63,622 nt of DNA from DASRPD01 sp035646535 (GTDB taxonomy: Bacteria; Actinomycetota; Acidimicrobiia; IMCC26256; JANYLB01). The notes under the pieces were generated by a model, which saw only the letters and a program-made list of their open reading frames with translations, was not told the DNA's origin and made no database searches. The DNA is taken from positions 1-63,622 of the forward strand of contig DASRPD010000071.1 in the NCBI GenBank assembly GCA_035646535.1, written 5' to 3'. Position 1 is the first letter of the stretch. Each line of letters starts with the position of its first letter. This document shows, piece by piece, positions 40,638-48,255 of this stretch. The position numbers and the translations under genes were made by a program.

Positions 40638-41111
40638 GTGCGGCTCGAGGTCGGTCGGGCCGGACGAGCCCACGGCTTGCGCGGTGAGATCACGGTCTCA
40701 CTCATCACCAACCGGACCGAGCGGGTCGAACCCGGCGCGGTCCTCTACGCGGGTGATCAGGCCCTGGTGGTCGACTCGTCCCGGCCGAACCGGGGACGCT
40801 GGGTCGTCGCCTTCGAAGGGATCACCGATCGAGGCCAGGCGGAGGCGCTCACGGGCTGCGTCCTCACCGCCGATGCGGCGGGGGAGCCGCCCGACGGCGG
40901 GGTCTGGCTTCACGACTTCGTCGGCGCGTCCGTGCGGGACACCTCGGGAGCGACCCTCGGTCGCGTGACCGCGATCGACGCGAACCCCGCCCACGACATC
41001 CTCGTCATCGACGACACATTGCTGGTGCCCGTGATCTTCGTGACCGACTACGGCGCCGACGCGATCGTCGTGGACGTCCCCGATGGCCTCGTCGACCTGA
41101 ATCGGCGCTGA
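40638..41111 (+). CDS. rimM: Ribosome maturation factor RimM
   Basis: A 157-residue 30S maturation factor. The N-terminal barrel begins LEVGRAGRAHGLRGEITVSL, and the C-terminal PRC-barrel has LHDFVGASVRDTSGATLGRV and DILVIDDTLLVPVIF. It assists assembly of the 30S head around S19. GTG at 40638 (10 nt after the KH gene) is chosen by homology. Confidence 0.93.
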   Translation: MRLEVGRAGRAHGLRGEITVSLITNRTERVEPGAVLYAGDQALVVDSSRPNRGRWVVAFEGITDRGQAEALTGCVLTADAAGEPPDGGVWLHDFVGASVRDTSGATLGRVTAIDANPAHDILVIDDTLLVPVIFVTDYGADAIVVDVPDGLVDLNRR

Positions 41112-41114
41112 GGC

Positions 41115-41840
41115 GTGCGGATCGACGTCTTCACCATCTTCCCGGACTATCTCACCGGCCCACTGTCGGTGTCGCTGTTGGGACGCGCCCGGGCAGAAGG
41201 CCTCGTCGACGTAGCCGTGCACGACCCGCGCGATCACACGACCGACCGTCATCGCAGCGTCGACGACACGCCGTTCGGCGGAGGCGCCGGGATGGTGATG
41301 CGACCCGAGCCGCTGTTCGCCGCGGTCGAGGCTGCCGACGTCGTACGACCCGTCGTGCTGTTGTCGGCAGCCGGCCGGCGGTTCGACCAAGGCTTGGCCC
41401 GTGAGCTCGCCGACGGTGAGGGCTTCGCGCTCGTGTGTGGTCGCTACGAGGGGGTCGACCAGCGGGTCGCCGATCATCTGTGCGACCTGGAAGTGTGCGT
41501 CACCGACGCGGTCCTGGCCGGCGGTGAGGTCGCGGCGCTCATGGTCATCGAGGCCGTTGCTCGTCTGGTTCCCGGGGTCATGGGCAACGCGACGTCGGCC
41601 GAGGACGAGTCGTTCGGGCCCGATGCCCGACTGGAGTACCCGCAGTACACCCGACCGGCCGAGTTCGGCGGCTGGTCGGTCCCTGAGGTGCTGCAATCGG
41701 GTGACCACGCCCGGATCCGGCGCTGGCGTCAGGCCCAGTCGCTGCGACGCACGCTGGATCGCCGGCCCGATCTCCTGGTCCCGGCGGACCTCGGGCCGGT
41801 GGAGGTATCACTCTTGGAAGAGTTCGGGCTCGATCGCTGA
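41115..41840 (+). CDS. trmD: tRNA (guanine(37)-N1)-methyltransferase
   Basis: A 241-residue SPOUT-class enzyme methylating G37 of tRNAs. RIDVFTIFPDYLTGPLSVSL, DTPFGGGAGMVMRPEPLFAA, LVCGRYEGVDQRVADHLC and the knotted SAM site VTDAVLAGGEVAALMVIEAV are all present, as is the C-terminal EVLQSGDHARIRRWR DNA-like RNA-binding region. GTG start 3 nt after rimM. Confidence 0.95.
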   Translation: MRIDVFTIFPDYLTGPLSVSLLGRARAEGLVDVAVHDPRDHTTDRHRSVDDTPFGGGAGMVMRPEPLFAAVEAADVVRPVVLLSAAGRRFDQGLARELADGEGFALVCGRYEGVDQRVADHLCDLEVCVTDAVLAGGEVAALMVIEAVARLVPGVMGNATSAEDESFGPDARLEYPQYTRPAEFGGWSVPEVLQSGDHARIRRWRQAQSLRRTLDRRPDLLVPADLGPVEVSLLEEFGLDR

Positions 41841-41865
41841 TCCGGTGTGCCGCCCGCTCGCGGTC

Positions 41866-41871
41866 TAGAAT
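41866..41871 (+). promoter_or_regulatory. -10-like box TAGAAT for rplS
   Basis: TAGAAT in the 77-nt gap after trmD predicts a 40-nt leader for rplS. It is identical to the box before yceD. Confidence 0.4.
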
Positions 41872-41917
41872 TGGTTTTCGCCAACACCGCTGCTCGAGCC
41901 GTCGGAGATGTCGCGCC

Positions 41918-42262
41918 ATGAACCCTACTGATCTCGTCGACCGAGCCCAACTGCGCGAGGGCATCCCCGACTTCGTGCCGGGTGACACCGTGCGGGTCGA
42001 CGTCCGCGTCATCGAGGGCAGCCGCGAGCGGGTCCAGGCTTTTCAGGGCGTCGTCATCCGCCGCCAAGGTGGCGGGTCGCGCGAGACGTTCACCGTGCGA
42101 AAGGTGAGCTTCGGGGTGGGCGTCGAACGCACCTTTCCGCTGCACGCGCCGACCGTGGCCCGGATCGAGGTCGTCACCCGCGGTGACGTGCGCCGGGCCA
42201 AGCTCTACTACCTCCGTGACCGCGTCGGGAAGGCCGCGAAGGTCAAGGAGAAGCGGGTCTGA
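41918..42262 (+). CDS. rplS: Large ribosomal subunit protein bL19
   Basis: A 114-residue bL19. FVPGDTVRVDVRVIEGSRER, VQAFQGVVIRRQGGGSRETF, TVRKVSFGVGVERTFPLHAP and LYYLRDRVGKAAKVKEK are diagnostic. It sits at the 30S/50S interface. The genes that follow rplS in many actinobacteria (lepB, rnhB) are missing here. Confidence 0.97.
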   Translation: MNPTDLVDRAQLREGIPDFVPGDTVRVDVRVIEGSRERVQAFQGVVIRRQGGGSRETFTVRKVSFGVGVERTFPLHAPTVARIEVVTRGDVRRAKLYYLRDRVGKAAKVKEKRV

Positions 42263-42315
42263 GCACGGGATCCCCGATCCGGCCGATTGCGGTCGGACCG
42301 GCGTGGGCGGCGTCG

Positions 42316-42321
42316 TAGGAT
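42316..42321 (+). promoter_or_regulatory. -10-like box TAGGAT for the DUF2469 gene
   Basis: TAGGAT begins 13 nt before the GTG at 42329. Confidence 0.45.
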
Positions 42322-42328
42322 CAGGGGC

Positions 42329-42622
42329 GTGAGCGCCGACGATCTGGAGCGGTACGAAACCGATATCGAGCTCCAGCTCTACAAGGAGTACCGCGACGTT
42401 CTCCCCATGTTCACCCACGTGGTGGAGACCGAGCGCCGCTTCTACCTCACGAACTCGGTGCAGCTGGATGTTCGTAGTGAGGGCGGCCGAACCTATTTCG
42501 AGCTGCGGCTCGCCGACGCTTGGGTCTGGGACATGTACCGCCCGGCCCGCTTCGTCACGAACGTGCGCGTCGTCACGTTCAAGGATGTCAACGTAGAAGA
42601 GCTCGCGAGCAAGGACCTGTAG
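42329..42622 (+). CDS. DUF2469 family protein
   Basis: A 97-residue conserved actinobacterial protein with unknown function. SADDLERYETDIELQLYKEY, RDVLPMFTHVVETERRFYL and DAWVWDMYRPARFVTNVRVV closely follow the family. The mycobacterial homologue lies in the same place between rnhB and yraN. Start GTG 42329 by homology. Confidence 0.92.
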   Translation: MSADDLERYETDIELQLYKEYRDVLPMFTHVVETERRFYLTNSVQLDVRSEGGRTYFELRLADAWVWDMYRPARFVTNVRVVTFKDVNVEELASKDL

Positions 42623-42634
42623 GCCGAGTCGGTC

Positions 42635-43009
42635 ATGGACGACCGCAAGACCGCCGCGGACCGGCGACGCGCGCTCGGTGCCCGCGGTGAGGACGCCACC
42701 GCGCGGCGCTACGAGGCCGACGGCTACGAGGTGCTCGACCGGAACTGGCGGTGCCGCGACGGCGAGCTCGATCTGGTGGTGTCGCGGGACCGGGTGCTCG
42801 TGTTCTGCGAAGTCAAGACCCGTTCGAGTGATCGGTTCGGCGCTCCGGTCGAAGCCGTGACGCGCGACAAGCGCCGTCGCATCCGCCGGCTCGCGGCTCG
42901 TTGGCTCGACGAACACCAGCTTGTCGTTCGGGAGCTTCGTTTCGACGTGGCCTCGGTGCTGGCGACCGGGGGTCAGCTCGAGATCGACGTGATCGAGGCT
43001 GCCTTCTAG
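42635..43009 (+). CDS. YraN/UPF0102 family nuclease-like protein
   Basis: A 124-residue protein with a predicted PD-(D/E)xK nuclease-like fold: LGARGEDATARRYEADGYEV, LDRNWRCRDGELDLVVSRDR and VLVFCEVKTRSSDRFGAP carry the GELDLV...EVK catalytic-type residues. It may process branched or damaged DNA, but activity is not established for the family. It precedes comM/dprA in most genomes, here separated by an unrelated cluster. Confidence 0.9.
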   Translation: MDDRKTAADRRRALGARGEDATARRYEADGYEVLDRNWRCRDGELDLVVSRDRVLVFCEVKTRSSDRFGAPVEAVTRDKRRRIRRLAARWLDEHQLVVRELRFDVASVLATGGQLEIDVIEAAF

Positions 43010-43260
43010 GTGCCGTCAGCCGGCCCGCGCGGCCGGCGCGGTGCTCGGGTCCGACGGCGGACCTCAGCCCTCCAGCAGGGCGTATGCCAGTGGCGGCGCC
43101 GATCGGGGTCATCGACCGGCACCACGACCTCGTGGCCGGTACCCGGCCGTATCTCGTGATCACAGCCAGGACAGCGGTACGTCTTGACCGCCTGGTACGG
43201 CTGGATGTGGCGCACGTCGATGTCACCGGCGAATCGGTTGTCGTCCCAGCCCGGCGTCAT
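43006..43260 (-). CDS. Small zinc-ribbon-like protein
   Basis: An 84-residue conserved actinobacterial protein with unknown function. MTPGWDDNRFAGDIDVRHI and QPYQAVKTYRCPGCDHEIRP are followed by GHEVVVPVDDPDRRRHWHTP and a Cys, so Cys-x-x-Cys plus distal His/Cys may bind zinc. The ATG at 43260 overlaps the stop of the upstream membrane gene (TGATG), giving translational coupling. It ends overlapping the yraN stop. Confidence 0.8.
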   Translation of the reverse strand: MTPGWDDNRFAGDIDVRHIQPYQAVKTYRCPGCDHEIRPGTGHEVVVPVDDPDRRRHWHTPCWRAEVRRRTRAPRRPRGPADGT

Positions 43261-43373
43261 CAGAGGCCGAGGAGCGCCCACGCCATGAGCGCGACGATCA
43301 CGACGAACGCGACCCCGACGACGATCGCGTCACTCCTGCGGTCGCCGCGCCGGGAGAAGGGGTTGTAGCCCAC
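43260..43373 (-). CDS. Very small membrane protein (37 residues)
   Basis: VGYNPFSRRGDRRSDAIVV then GVAFVVIVALMAWALLGL: a short basic N-terminus and one C-terminal membrane helix. The GYNPF start is typical of small Acidimicrobiia/actinobacterial membrane proteins in this setting. The GTG at 43373 lies exactly 12 nt after a minus-strand TACCGT box, and its stop overlaps the zinc-ribbon gene. Confidence 0.7.
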   Translation of the reverse strand: MGYNPFSRRGDRRSDAIVVGVAFVVIVALMAWALLGL

Positions 43374-43378
43374 GCCGC

Positions 43379-43385
43379 TACGGTA
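43379..43385. promoter_or_regulatory. Overlapping bidirectional -10 elements TACGGTA
   Basis: TACGGT on the plus strand predicts a 22-nt leader for the enoyl-CoA hydratase; TACCGT on the minus strand is 12 nt before the GTG of the 37-residue membrane gene. The flanks make a near-palindrome GCTAC-G-GTAGC. Confidence 0.5.
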
Positions 43386-43412
43386 GCTGCGGTCCGCGAC
43401 GGGAGAGCAGGG

Positions 43413-44210
43413 ATGGCCGAGACCTACGAGACCGTGAGCGTGACTCGCGCCGAGGGGATCGTGACCGTGACGCTCGAGCGTCCCGACAAGAAGAACGCGA
43501 TCAACGGCGCGATGTGGCACGAGCTGATCGCCGTGTTCACCCAGGTCGAGGACGAACCCGATGACCGTGTCCTCGTCATCACCGGCCGGGGCGACGGGTT
43601 CTGCTCGGGGGCCGATCTCACCGATTCGTCGGTGAGCGACGTGACCGCCGGGGTCGGTTCCTCGGTGCGGCACATGCGCATCGTCGGTCGGTGCGCGCTG
43701 GCGCTCCACGAGCTGTCGAAGCCGACGATCGCAGCGGTGAACGGTGTCGCGGCCGGCGCGGGCTGCAACCTTGCGCTCGGCTGTGATCTCGTGATCGCGG
43801 CTGACCGGGCACGTTTCATCGAGATCTTTGCCGAGCGGGGCCTCGTCGTGGACTTCGGGGGCTCGTGGATCCTTCCCCGCCTCGTCGGGCTCCACCGCGC
43901 CAAGGAGCTCGTGCTGCTCGCCGAGCCGGTCACCGCAGGGGAGGCCCACGCGATGGGCCTTGTCAACGGGGTCGTCGCGGCCGACGCGCTCGACGCCGAG
44001 GTCGCCCGCATCGCCCGTCGGCTCGCGTCGCTGCCTCCGGTCCAGCTCTCGGCATCCAAGCGGCTGTTGAACCAGTCGCTCCAGGTGTCGATGGCCGAGG
44101 CGCTCGAATCCGAAGGCATCGCCCAGTCGCTGATGTTCCGATCCACGGACACGACCGAGGCGATGCTCGCGTTCGTCCAGAAGCGAGAGCCGACGTTCCG
44201 GGGGGAGTGA
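43413..44210 (+). CDS. Enoyl-CoA hydratase/isomerase family protein
   Basis: A 265-residue crotonase-fold protein. The CoA/oxyanion segments are RVLVITGRGDGFCSGADLTD and KPTIAAVNGVAAGAGCNLAL. The catalytic region reads RGLVVDFGGSWILPRLVGLH, with Asp in place of the second hydratase Glu, like PaaG-type isomerases. It may thus isomerise or hydrate acyl-CoA in fatty or aromatic acid breakdown. ATG follows GGGAGAGCAGGG. Confidence 0.87.
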   Translation: MAETYETVSVTRAEGIVTVTLERPDKKNAINGAMWHELIAVFTQVEDEPDDRVLVITGRGDGFCSGADLTDSSVSDVTAGVGSSVRHMRIVGRCALALHELSKPTIAAVNGVAAGAGCNLALGCDLVIAADRARFIEIFAERGLVVDFGGSWILPRLVGLHRAKELVLLAEPVTAGEAHAMGLVNGVVAADALDAEVARIARRLASLPPVQLSASKRLLNQSLQVSMAEALESEGIAQSLMFRSTDTTEAMLAFVQKREPTFRGE

Positions 44211-44227
44211 ACGCCGGCTACCGCTGA

Positions 44228-44251
44228 GCGCGCCGGCACGCTCCGGCGTGC
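44228..44251. terminator. Hairpin between convergent genes
   Basis: CGCCGG (44231-44236) pairs with CCGGCG (44243-44248), extended by three outer pairs, with a 6-nt loop. It lies 18 nt after the enoyl-CoA hydratase stop and serves as a candidate terminator, although no T-tract follows. Confidence 0.4.
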
Positions 44252-44276
44252 GCGTCGAGGCCAGGTGCCGGTGAGC

Positions 44277-44546
44277 TCAGGTGGTCGCGTCGACGGCGGT
44301 GTCGATGCCGGCGGCCTCGCGGGCCGCCTGCACCTCGTCCCAGTCAGGTTCGATGATCCGACGCAGCAGGCTGTTGTGGGCCTCCCACGCCGCGCCGCAG
44401 CACGAGCAGGTGAGCATCAGCGAACCGCCGGAGAACGCCTCCGCGGAGATGGGTTGCGCGTCGTAGGGACACCGTTCGAAGGTCACGTTCGTATTGTCGG
44501 CAGCGCGGCGCGCTCGCTTGACTGGCGGCTCGCTTTCTTCGGGCAA
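44277..44546 (-). CDS. Small Cys-rich conserved protein
   Basis: An 89-residue protein, not a named family that I recognise. A zinc-ribbon-like set is visible: RCPYDAQPISAEAF, then LMLTCSCCGAAWEAHNSLLR. The N-terminal 20 residues are basic. The start is uncertain: TTG at 44546 gives the full frame, GTG at 44485 would begin at VTFERCPYDA and still keep the Cys region. It lies 72 nt downstream of dprA and may be part of the comM-dprA unit. Confidence 0.6.
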   Translation of the reverse strand: MPEESEPPVKRARRAADNTNVTFERCPYDAQPISAEAFSGGSLMLTCSCCGAAWEAHNSLLRRIIEPDWDEVQAAREAAGIDTAVDATT

Positions 44547-44618
44547 CTCTCAGGAGCGGGCGTTCCGGACCGGGCTGGGGAGACTGCGATCCGGTTCGCC
44601 GGGTCGATCCGGGCGGGC

Positions 44619-45764
44619 TCACCTGGGCCACCATTGGCCTCGTTCGGAGTGGGCCCAGCGGTCGCGGGTCAGCCGGCAGAGGGCTTCGGCGACCGAGCCG
44701 AGCGGAAGGTTCGTCCGTTGGGCGAGCTCGTCGAGCGTGGCGGGTTCGCCGCCGAGCGCGTGGTGAACGGTCTGCGCGTCTCCCGAGAGTGGGGGTCGGG
44801 CCGGCGTCGCGTCGGAGCCGGTTCGGCGAGCGCCCGGGGTCATGCCGATGCCGAGCAGCACGTCGTCGGTGTCGAGGAGCGGCTGGGCGCCATCGCGGAT
44901 GAGCTCGTTGCAGCCTTGGGCGGCAGGGTTCCGACGCGAACCCGGCATCGCGAAGACGTCGCGGCCGTAGCGGAGCGCGTGCTCTGCGGTGATGCGGGCA
45001 CCGCCCCGGACCGTGGCCTCCACGACGACGGTGATGTCCGCGAGCGCCGCGATGATCCGGTTGCGGGTCGGGAACCGCTCCGGGCTCGGCTGCGTGCCGA
45101 AGCCGAGCTCGCTGACGACCAGGCCGTCGGCGCGGACCCGTTCGTACAGCGACCGATGCCGGCGCGGGTACTCGATGTCGAGGCCGGTGGCGACGACCCC
45201 GACGGTTCTGCCCCCGGCGTCGAGGGCACCGGAATGGGCGGCGGCGTCGATGCCGATGGCCATGCCACTCACGATGGTGACTCCGGCTTCGGCCAGCTCG
45301 GCGCCGAGCTGGTGGGCATCGGCCAGTCCGTGTGGCGTCGCCGCCCGGGTTCCCACGATCGCGACGCGGGGTGCTTCCAGGGCGCCGGCGCGCCGGCCTT
45401 CGGCGAGGAGCAGCGCGGGATGGTCGGCCACGGTGGTCACGTCGATGGGGTAGCCCGCGTCGGCCCCGAGGAGCAGGCCGGTCTCGCGGGCTCCCACCAA
45501 CGTCCGAGCGCGCATCGTCACGGTATCGGTGACATGCGCCCGCCACAATCGGGCGAGTCGCGCCGGGGTCCCCGGCGATGGGCGGGGTGCGATCACCCGG
45601 CCGGTCTCTCCCGCGCGCACGGCCGCGAGCGCTCCCTGCGGATCCGGCCACTCGCCCATGACTCGGCGCAGGCGCGCCGCGGTGATCTCGGGGAGTGCGG
45701 CGAGCACGGCCGCGGCCCCAACTCGTTCCGGCGAGTGATTCGCGGCGGTGGGGGTTGGCGCCAT
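44619..45764 (-). CDS. dprA: DNA processing protein DprA
   Basis: A 381-residue single-strand DNA-binding RecA loader. The N-terminal helical SAM-like region is followed by the Rossmann core: APRVAIVGTRAATPHGL, TIVSGMAIGIDAAAHSGALD, VVATGLDIEYPRRHRSLY and SELGFGTQPSPERFPTRNRI. A winged-helix DprA C-terminal domain ends it (PATLDELAQRTNLPLGSVAE). It protects and hands incoming DNA to RecA. ATG 45764 overlaps the comM stop (TAATG). Confidence 0.95.
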   Translation of the reverse strand: MAPTPTAANHSPERVGAAAVLAALPEITAARLRRVMGEWPDPQGALAAVRAGETGRVIAPRPSPGTPARLARLWRAHVTDTVTMRARTLVGARETGLLLGADAGYPIDVTTVADHPALLLAEGRRAGALEAPRVAIVGTRAATPHGLADAHQLGAELAEAGVTIVSGMAIGIDAAAHSGALDAGGRTVGVVATGLDIEYPRRHRSLYERVRADGLVVSELGFGTQPSPERFPTRNRIIAALADITVVVEATVRGGARITAEHALRYGRDVFAMPGSRRNPAAQGCNELIRDGAQPLLDTDDVLLGIGMTPGARRTGSDATPARPPLSGDAQTVHHALGGEPATLDELAQRTNLPLGSVAEALCRLTRDRWAHSERGQWWPR

Positions 45765-47269
45765 TACGGCACCTCGCTGCGCAGGACGCTCGCGGTGGCG
45801 AGATCCGATGGGGCGATCTCGGCCCGGCCGTCCAGGTCGGCGAGGGTGCGGGCCACCCGGCGGACTCTGGCCGCGCCCCGGCCGGTCAGCTCCCGTTCGC
45901 CGGCGAGGTCGTGCCAGGCCCGGGTGGCGTCGGCCGAGAGTGACACGAACCGCTCGAGCGCGCCCGCCGGTACCTGGGCGTTGCGAGTCCACGGCGTGGC
46001 CCGCAGCCGCCGGCGCTGGCGCGCCACCGCGGCGGCGACGCGTGCCCGAGTCTCCGCCGACGTCGGACCGGCCGGCGAGTCAGTCGGGGTCGGTTCGACG
46101 CGCAGGCGCAGGTCGAACCGGTCGAGCAGCGGCGCCGACAGGCGCCGGGCGTAGCGCGCGAGCTGGCCGCGATCGCACCGACAGCGGGCCGACTCCAGCC
46201 CGCACGGGCACGGATTGGTGCAGGCCACCAGCACGAACCGGGCCGGCAGGGCCAGCGAGATTCCCTGGCGGGCGATCCGCACGACACCGTCCTCCAGCGG
46301 TTGGCGCAGCGCATCCAGCGCGCTCGGAGCGAACTCGCCGAGCTCGTCGAGAAACAGGGCCCCATGGTGGGCGAGGGTGACTTCGCCGGGTTGGGGTCTT
46401 CCGCTGCCTCCGCCGACGAGCGCGGGGGTGGAGGCGGTGTGGTGCGGTGCTCGGAACGGTCGGGTGGTGCGCAGCGTTCCGACGGGGCCTTCACCGGCGA
46501 CGGAGTGGATGCGGGTGACGTCGAGGGCCTCTTCGCCTTCGAGGGGAGCCAGGATCGTGGGGAGGCGCCGGGCGAGCATCGTCTTGCCGGTGCCGGGTGG
46601 TCCGACGAACAGCAGGTGGTGGCCGCCCGCGGCACAGGCCTCGAGGGCGAGCCGTGGTGTGGGCAGGCCGCGCACGTCGGCGAGGTCGAGGGGCTCGTCA
46701 CCGTCGAGGTGGGCTTCGGCCGGCGGTTCGGGCCGCGGCGGTGGCTCCGGCCAGGGAAGCTCGCCTTTGAGGCATGCGCGCAGCTCGACGAGGTTGCGGG
46801 CCGGGCGGACGGTGATCCCGTCCACGAGGCCGGCCTCGGCCGCGTTGGCGATCGGCACGACGACCTCGTCTGCGCCGGCGCGTCGGAGGGAGTCGACGAG
46901 CGCGAGCACCCCCGGAACGGGGCGGACCGATCCGTCGAGGCCGAGCTCGCCGAGCACCGCGAGTCCCTCGATGGCCGCGTCGGCCACCTCACCTTCGGCG
47001 GCCAGCAACCCGATCGCGACGGCGAGCTCGAATCCGGAGCCGGTCTTGCGGACCCCCCCGGGCGCCAGGTTCACGGTGATGCGTCTCATCGGCCAGGTCA
47101 GCTCCGATGACAACAGTGCGGCCCGCACGCGTTCGCGTGATTCGCGCCCGGCCGCGTCGGGCAGGCCGACGACCTGATAGCCGGGCAGGCCGTTCGAGAC
47201 GTGCACCTCGACTCGGACCGGACGTCCGTCGATCCCGACGAGCGTTGCGCTGCGCACCGATGCCAACAC
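45764..47269 (-). CDS. comM: ComM/YifB family Mg chelatase-like AAA+ ATPase
   Basis: A 501-residue AAA+ helicase linked to branch migration in transformation. The N-terminal ChlI-like domain begins LASVRSATLVGIDGRPVRVE. The AAA module has HLLFVGPPGTGKTMLARRLP, GALFLDELGEFAPSALDALR and SARFVLVACTNPCPCG-type cysteines, and the C-terminal domain has ELTGRGAARVRRVARTLADL. GTG at 47269 matches family length. Paired with dprA as in other bacteria. Confidence 0.94.
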   Translation of the reverse strand: MLASVRSATLVGIDGRPVRVEVHVSNGLPGYQVVGLPDAAGRESRERVRAALLSSELTWPMRRITVNLAPGGVRKTGSGFELAVAIGLLAAEGEVADAAIEGLAVLGELGLDGSVRPVPGVLALVDSLRRAGADEVVVPIANAAEAGLVDGITVRPARNLVELRACLKGELPWPEPPPRPEPPAEAHLDGDEPLDLADVRGLPTPRLALEACAAGGHHLLFVGPPGTGKTMLARRLPTILAPLEGEEALDVTRIHSVAGEGPVGTLRTTRPFRAPHHTASTPALVGGGSGRPQPGEVTLAHHGALFLDELGEFAPSALDALRQPLEDGVVRIARQGISLALPARFVLVACTNPCPCGLESARCRCDRGQLARYARRLSAPLLDRFDLRLRVEPTPTDSPAGPTSAETRARVAAAVARQRRRLRATPWTRNAQVPAGALERFVSLSADATRAWHDLAGERELTGRGAARVRRVARTLADLDGRAEIAPSDLATASVLRSEVP

Positions 47270-47288
47270 GATGGGTTCCCCTCCACAC

Positions 47289-47455
47289 TGGACCCACCCG
47301 CCACGGACACACCGCGGCTCACGGGTAGGGGCAAATCGGATGGAGGGCCCGAAACGCCGTGGTATCAACGTGCAACCGGGGCGGCCTCGACGGTCGCGGC
47401 CGACACTAGCGACGAGGTCGGACAGTGACCCGAGCCGGCGGGTTGGGCCCGCTCT
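47289..47455. repeat. 167-bp direct repeat, copy 1
   Basis: Aligns without gaps to 47824-47990 with about 26 mismatches (roughly 84 % identity). Copy 1 is the 5' leader region of comM, ending 20 nt before its start codon. Similarity continues weakly toward the comM ribosome binding site. Confidence 0.85.
47403..47408 (-). promoter_or_regulatory. -10-like box TAGTGT for comM
   Basis: Minus-strand TAGTGT in repeat copy 1 predicts a 127-nt comM leader. The hexamer is not conserved in copy 2. Confidence 0.25.
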
Positions 47456-47515
47456 CGACAATCGAAACGCTCGTCGACGCGCCATCGCTCATCCGCGACG
47501 GCCACGGCGTCAACC

Positions 47516-47713
47516 TCATGAAGACCTGCGCCCGATCGACATGGGCGAACCGCCCGGGATCAGCTCCCGGGCGTCGCCACCCTTTGGGTCCTTGACCAGC
47601 TTGGCCATGAGGTCCTGGAACCTCGTCGGTCGTTGCTGCTCCCACATGTCGGGCGGCTCGATCGTGTGCCCGTCGGCCGGGATCACGCGCTCGCCGGTTT
47701 CGATCGCGGTCAT
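47516..47713 (-). pseudogene. N-terminal fragment of an amidohydrolase
   Basis: The frame from ATG 47713 reads ETGERVIPADGHTIEPPDMW, RFQDLMAKLVKDPKGGDARE and GGSPMSIG, matching the first 60 residues of the TIM-barrel amidohydrolase family (usual length about 390). The DGH metal motif is present. It then stops at 47516 and no later amidohydrolase segment follows. It lies between the two 167-bp repeats and is probably a remnant. Confidence 0.65.
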
Positions 47714-47823
47714 GGCGCCTCCAGCGCCGGCGCGCGGGGACTGTGTCGTGGACATTCCGAGGGGCGCCGCGAGCGACGGATCTCGTGCAGGATCCAGACG
47801 CGGGGTGCGAAGTCCCTCCCCGA

Positions 47824-47990
47824 TGGACCCACCCGCCACCGACTCACCGCGGCTCAGGGGTGGGAGCAAATCGGACGGAGGGCCCGAAACAACGCGGTAC
47901 CAACGCGGAACCGAGGCGGGCTCGACGGTCGTGGCCGACCGGAGCGAGGAGGTCCGACAGTGACCGGTGTCGGTGGGTTGGGTCCGTTCC
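47824..47990. repeat. 167-bp direct repeat, copy 2
   Basis: Second copy at an offset of 535 bp from copy 1. On the minus strand it lies upstream of the amidohydrolase fragment just as copy 1 lies upstream of comM. Both copies remain open in the same plus- and minus-strand frames (for example KSDGGPET on plus), but coding cannot be shown. Confidence 0.85.
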
Positions 47991-48255
47991 CCGGCGCGTT
48001 GTTGGTAACGTGGCCTGCTGCGTCACGCACGGTGGCGCGGGCTGGTGGTGAGCAACACGACCAACCAACACGGCGAGACACGACGGAGCGTTCGACATCG
48101 CGAGGGCACCGATCGATCCTCGTGAGACGAACGAGACCCCGCGGCGACGAGGCGGGACCAGAGCATCGAAACGGCGGGTGGATGCGGCACCGGAACATGA
48201 ACCGGCAGCGGCATCCGGGGAACCACTCCGTAACGGGAGCAGAGGCACGAACGCC

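Larger units (their letters stand above)
47456..48255. other. Gene-poor stretch between comM and xerC
   Basis: Besides the amidohydrolase fragment and repeat copy 2, I see no supported gene here. Open frames on both strands lack motifs. A TAACGT hexamer at 48005-48010 could be an xerC promoter with a long leader of about 240 nt. Confidence 0.5.
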
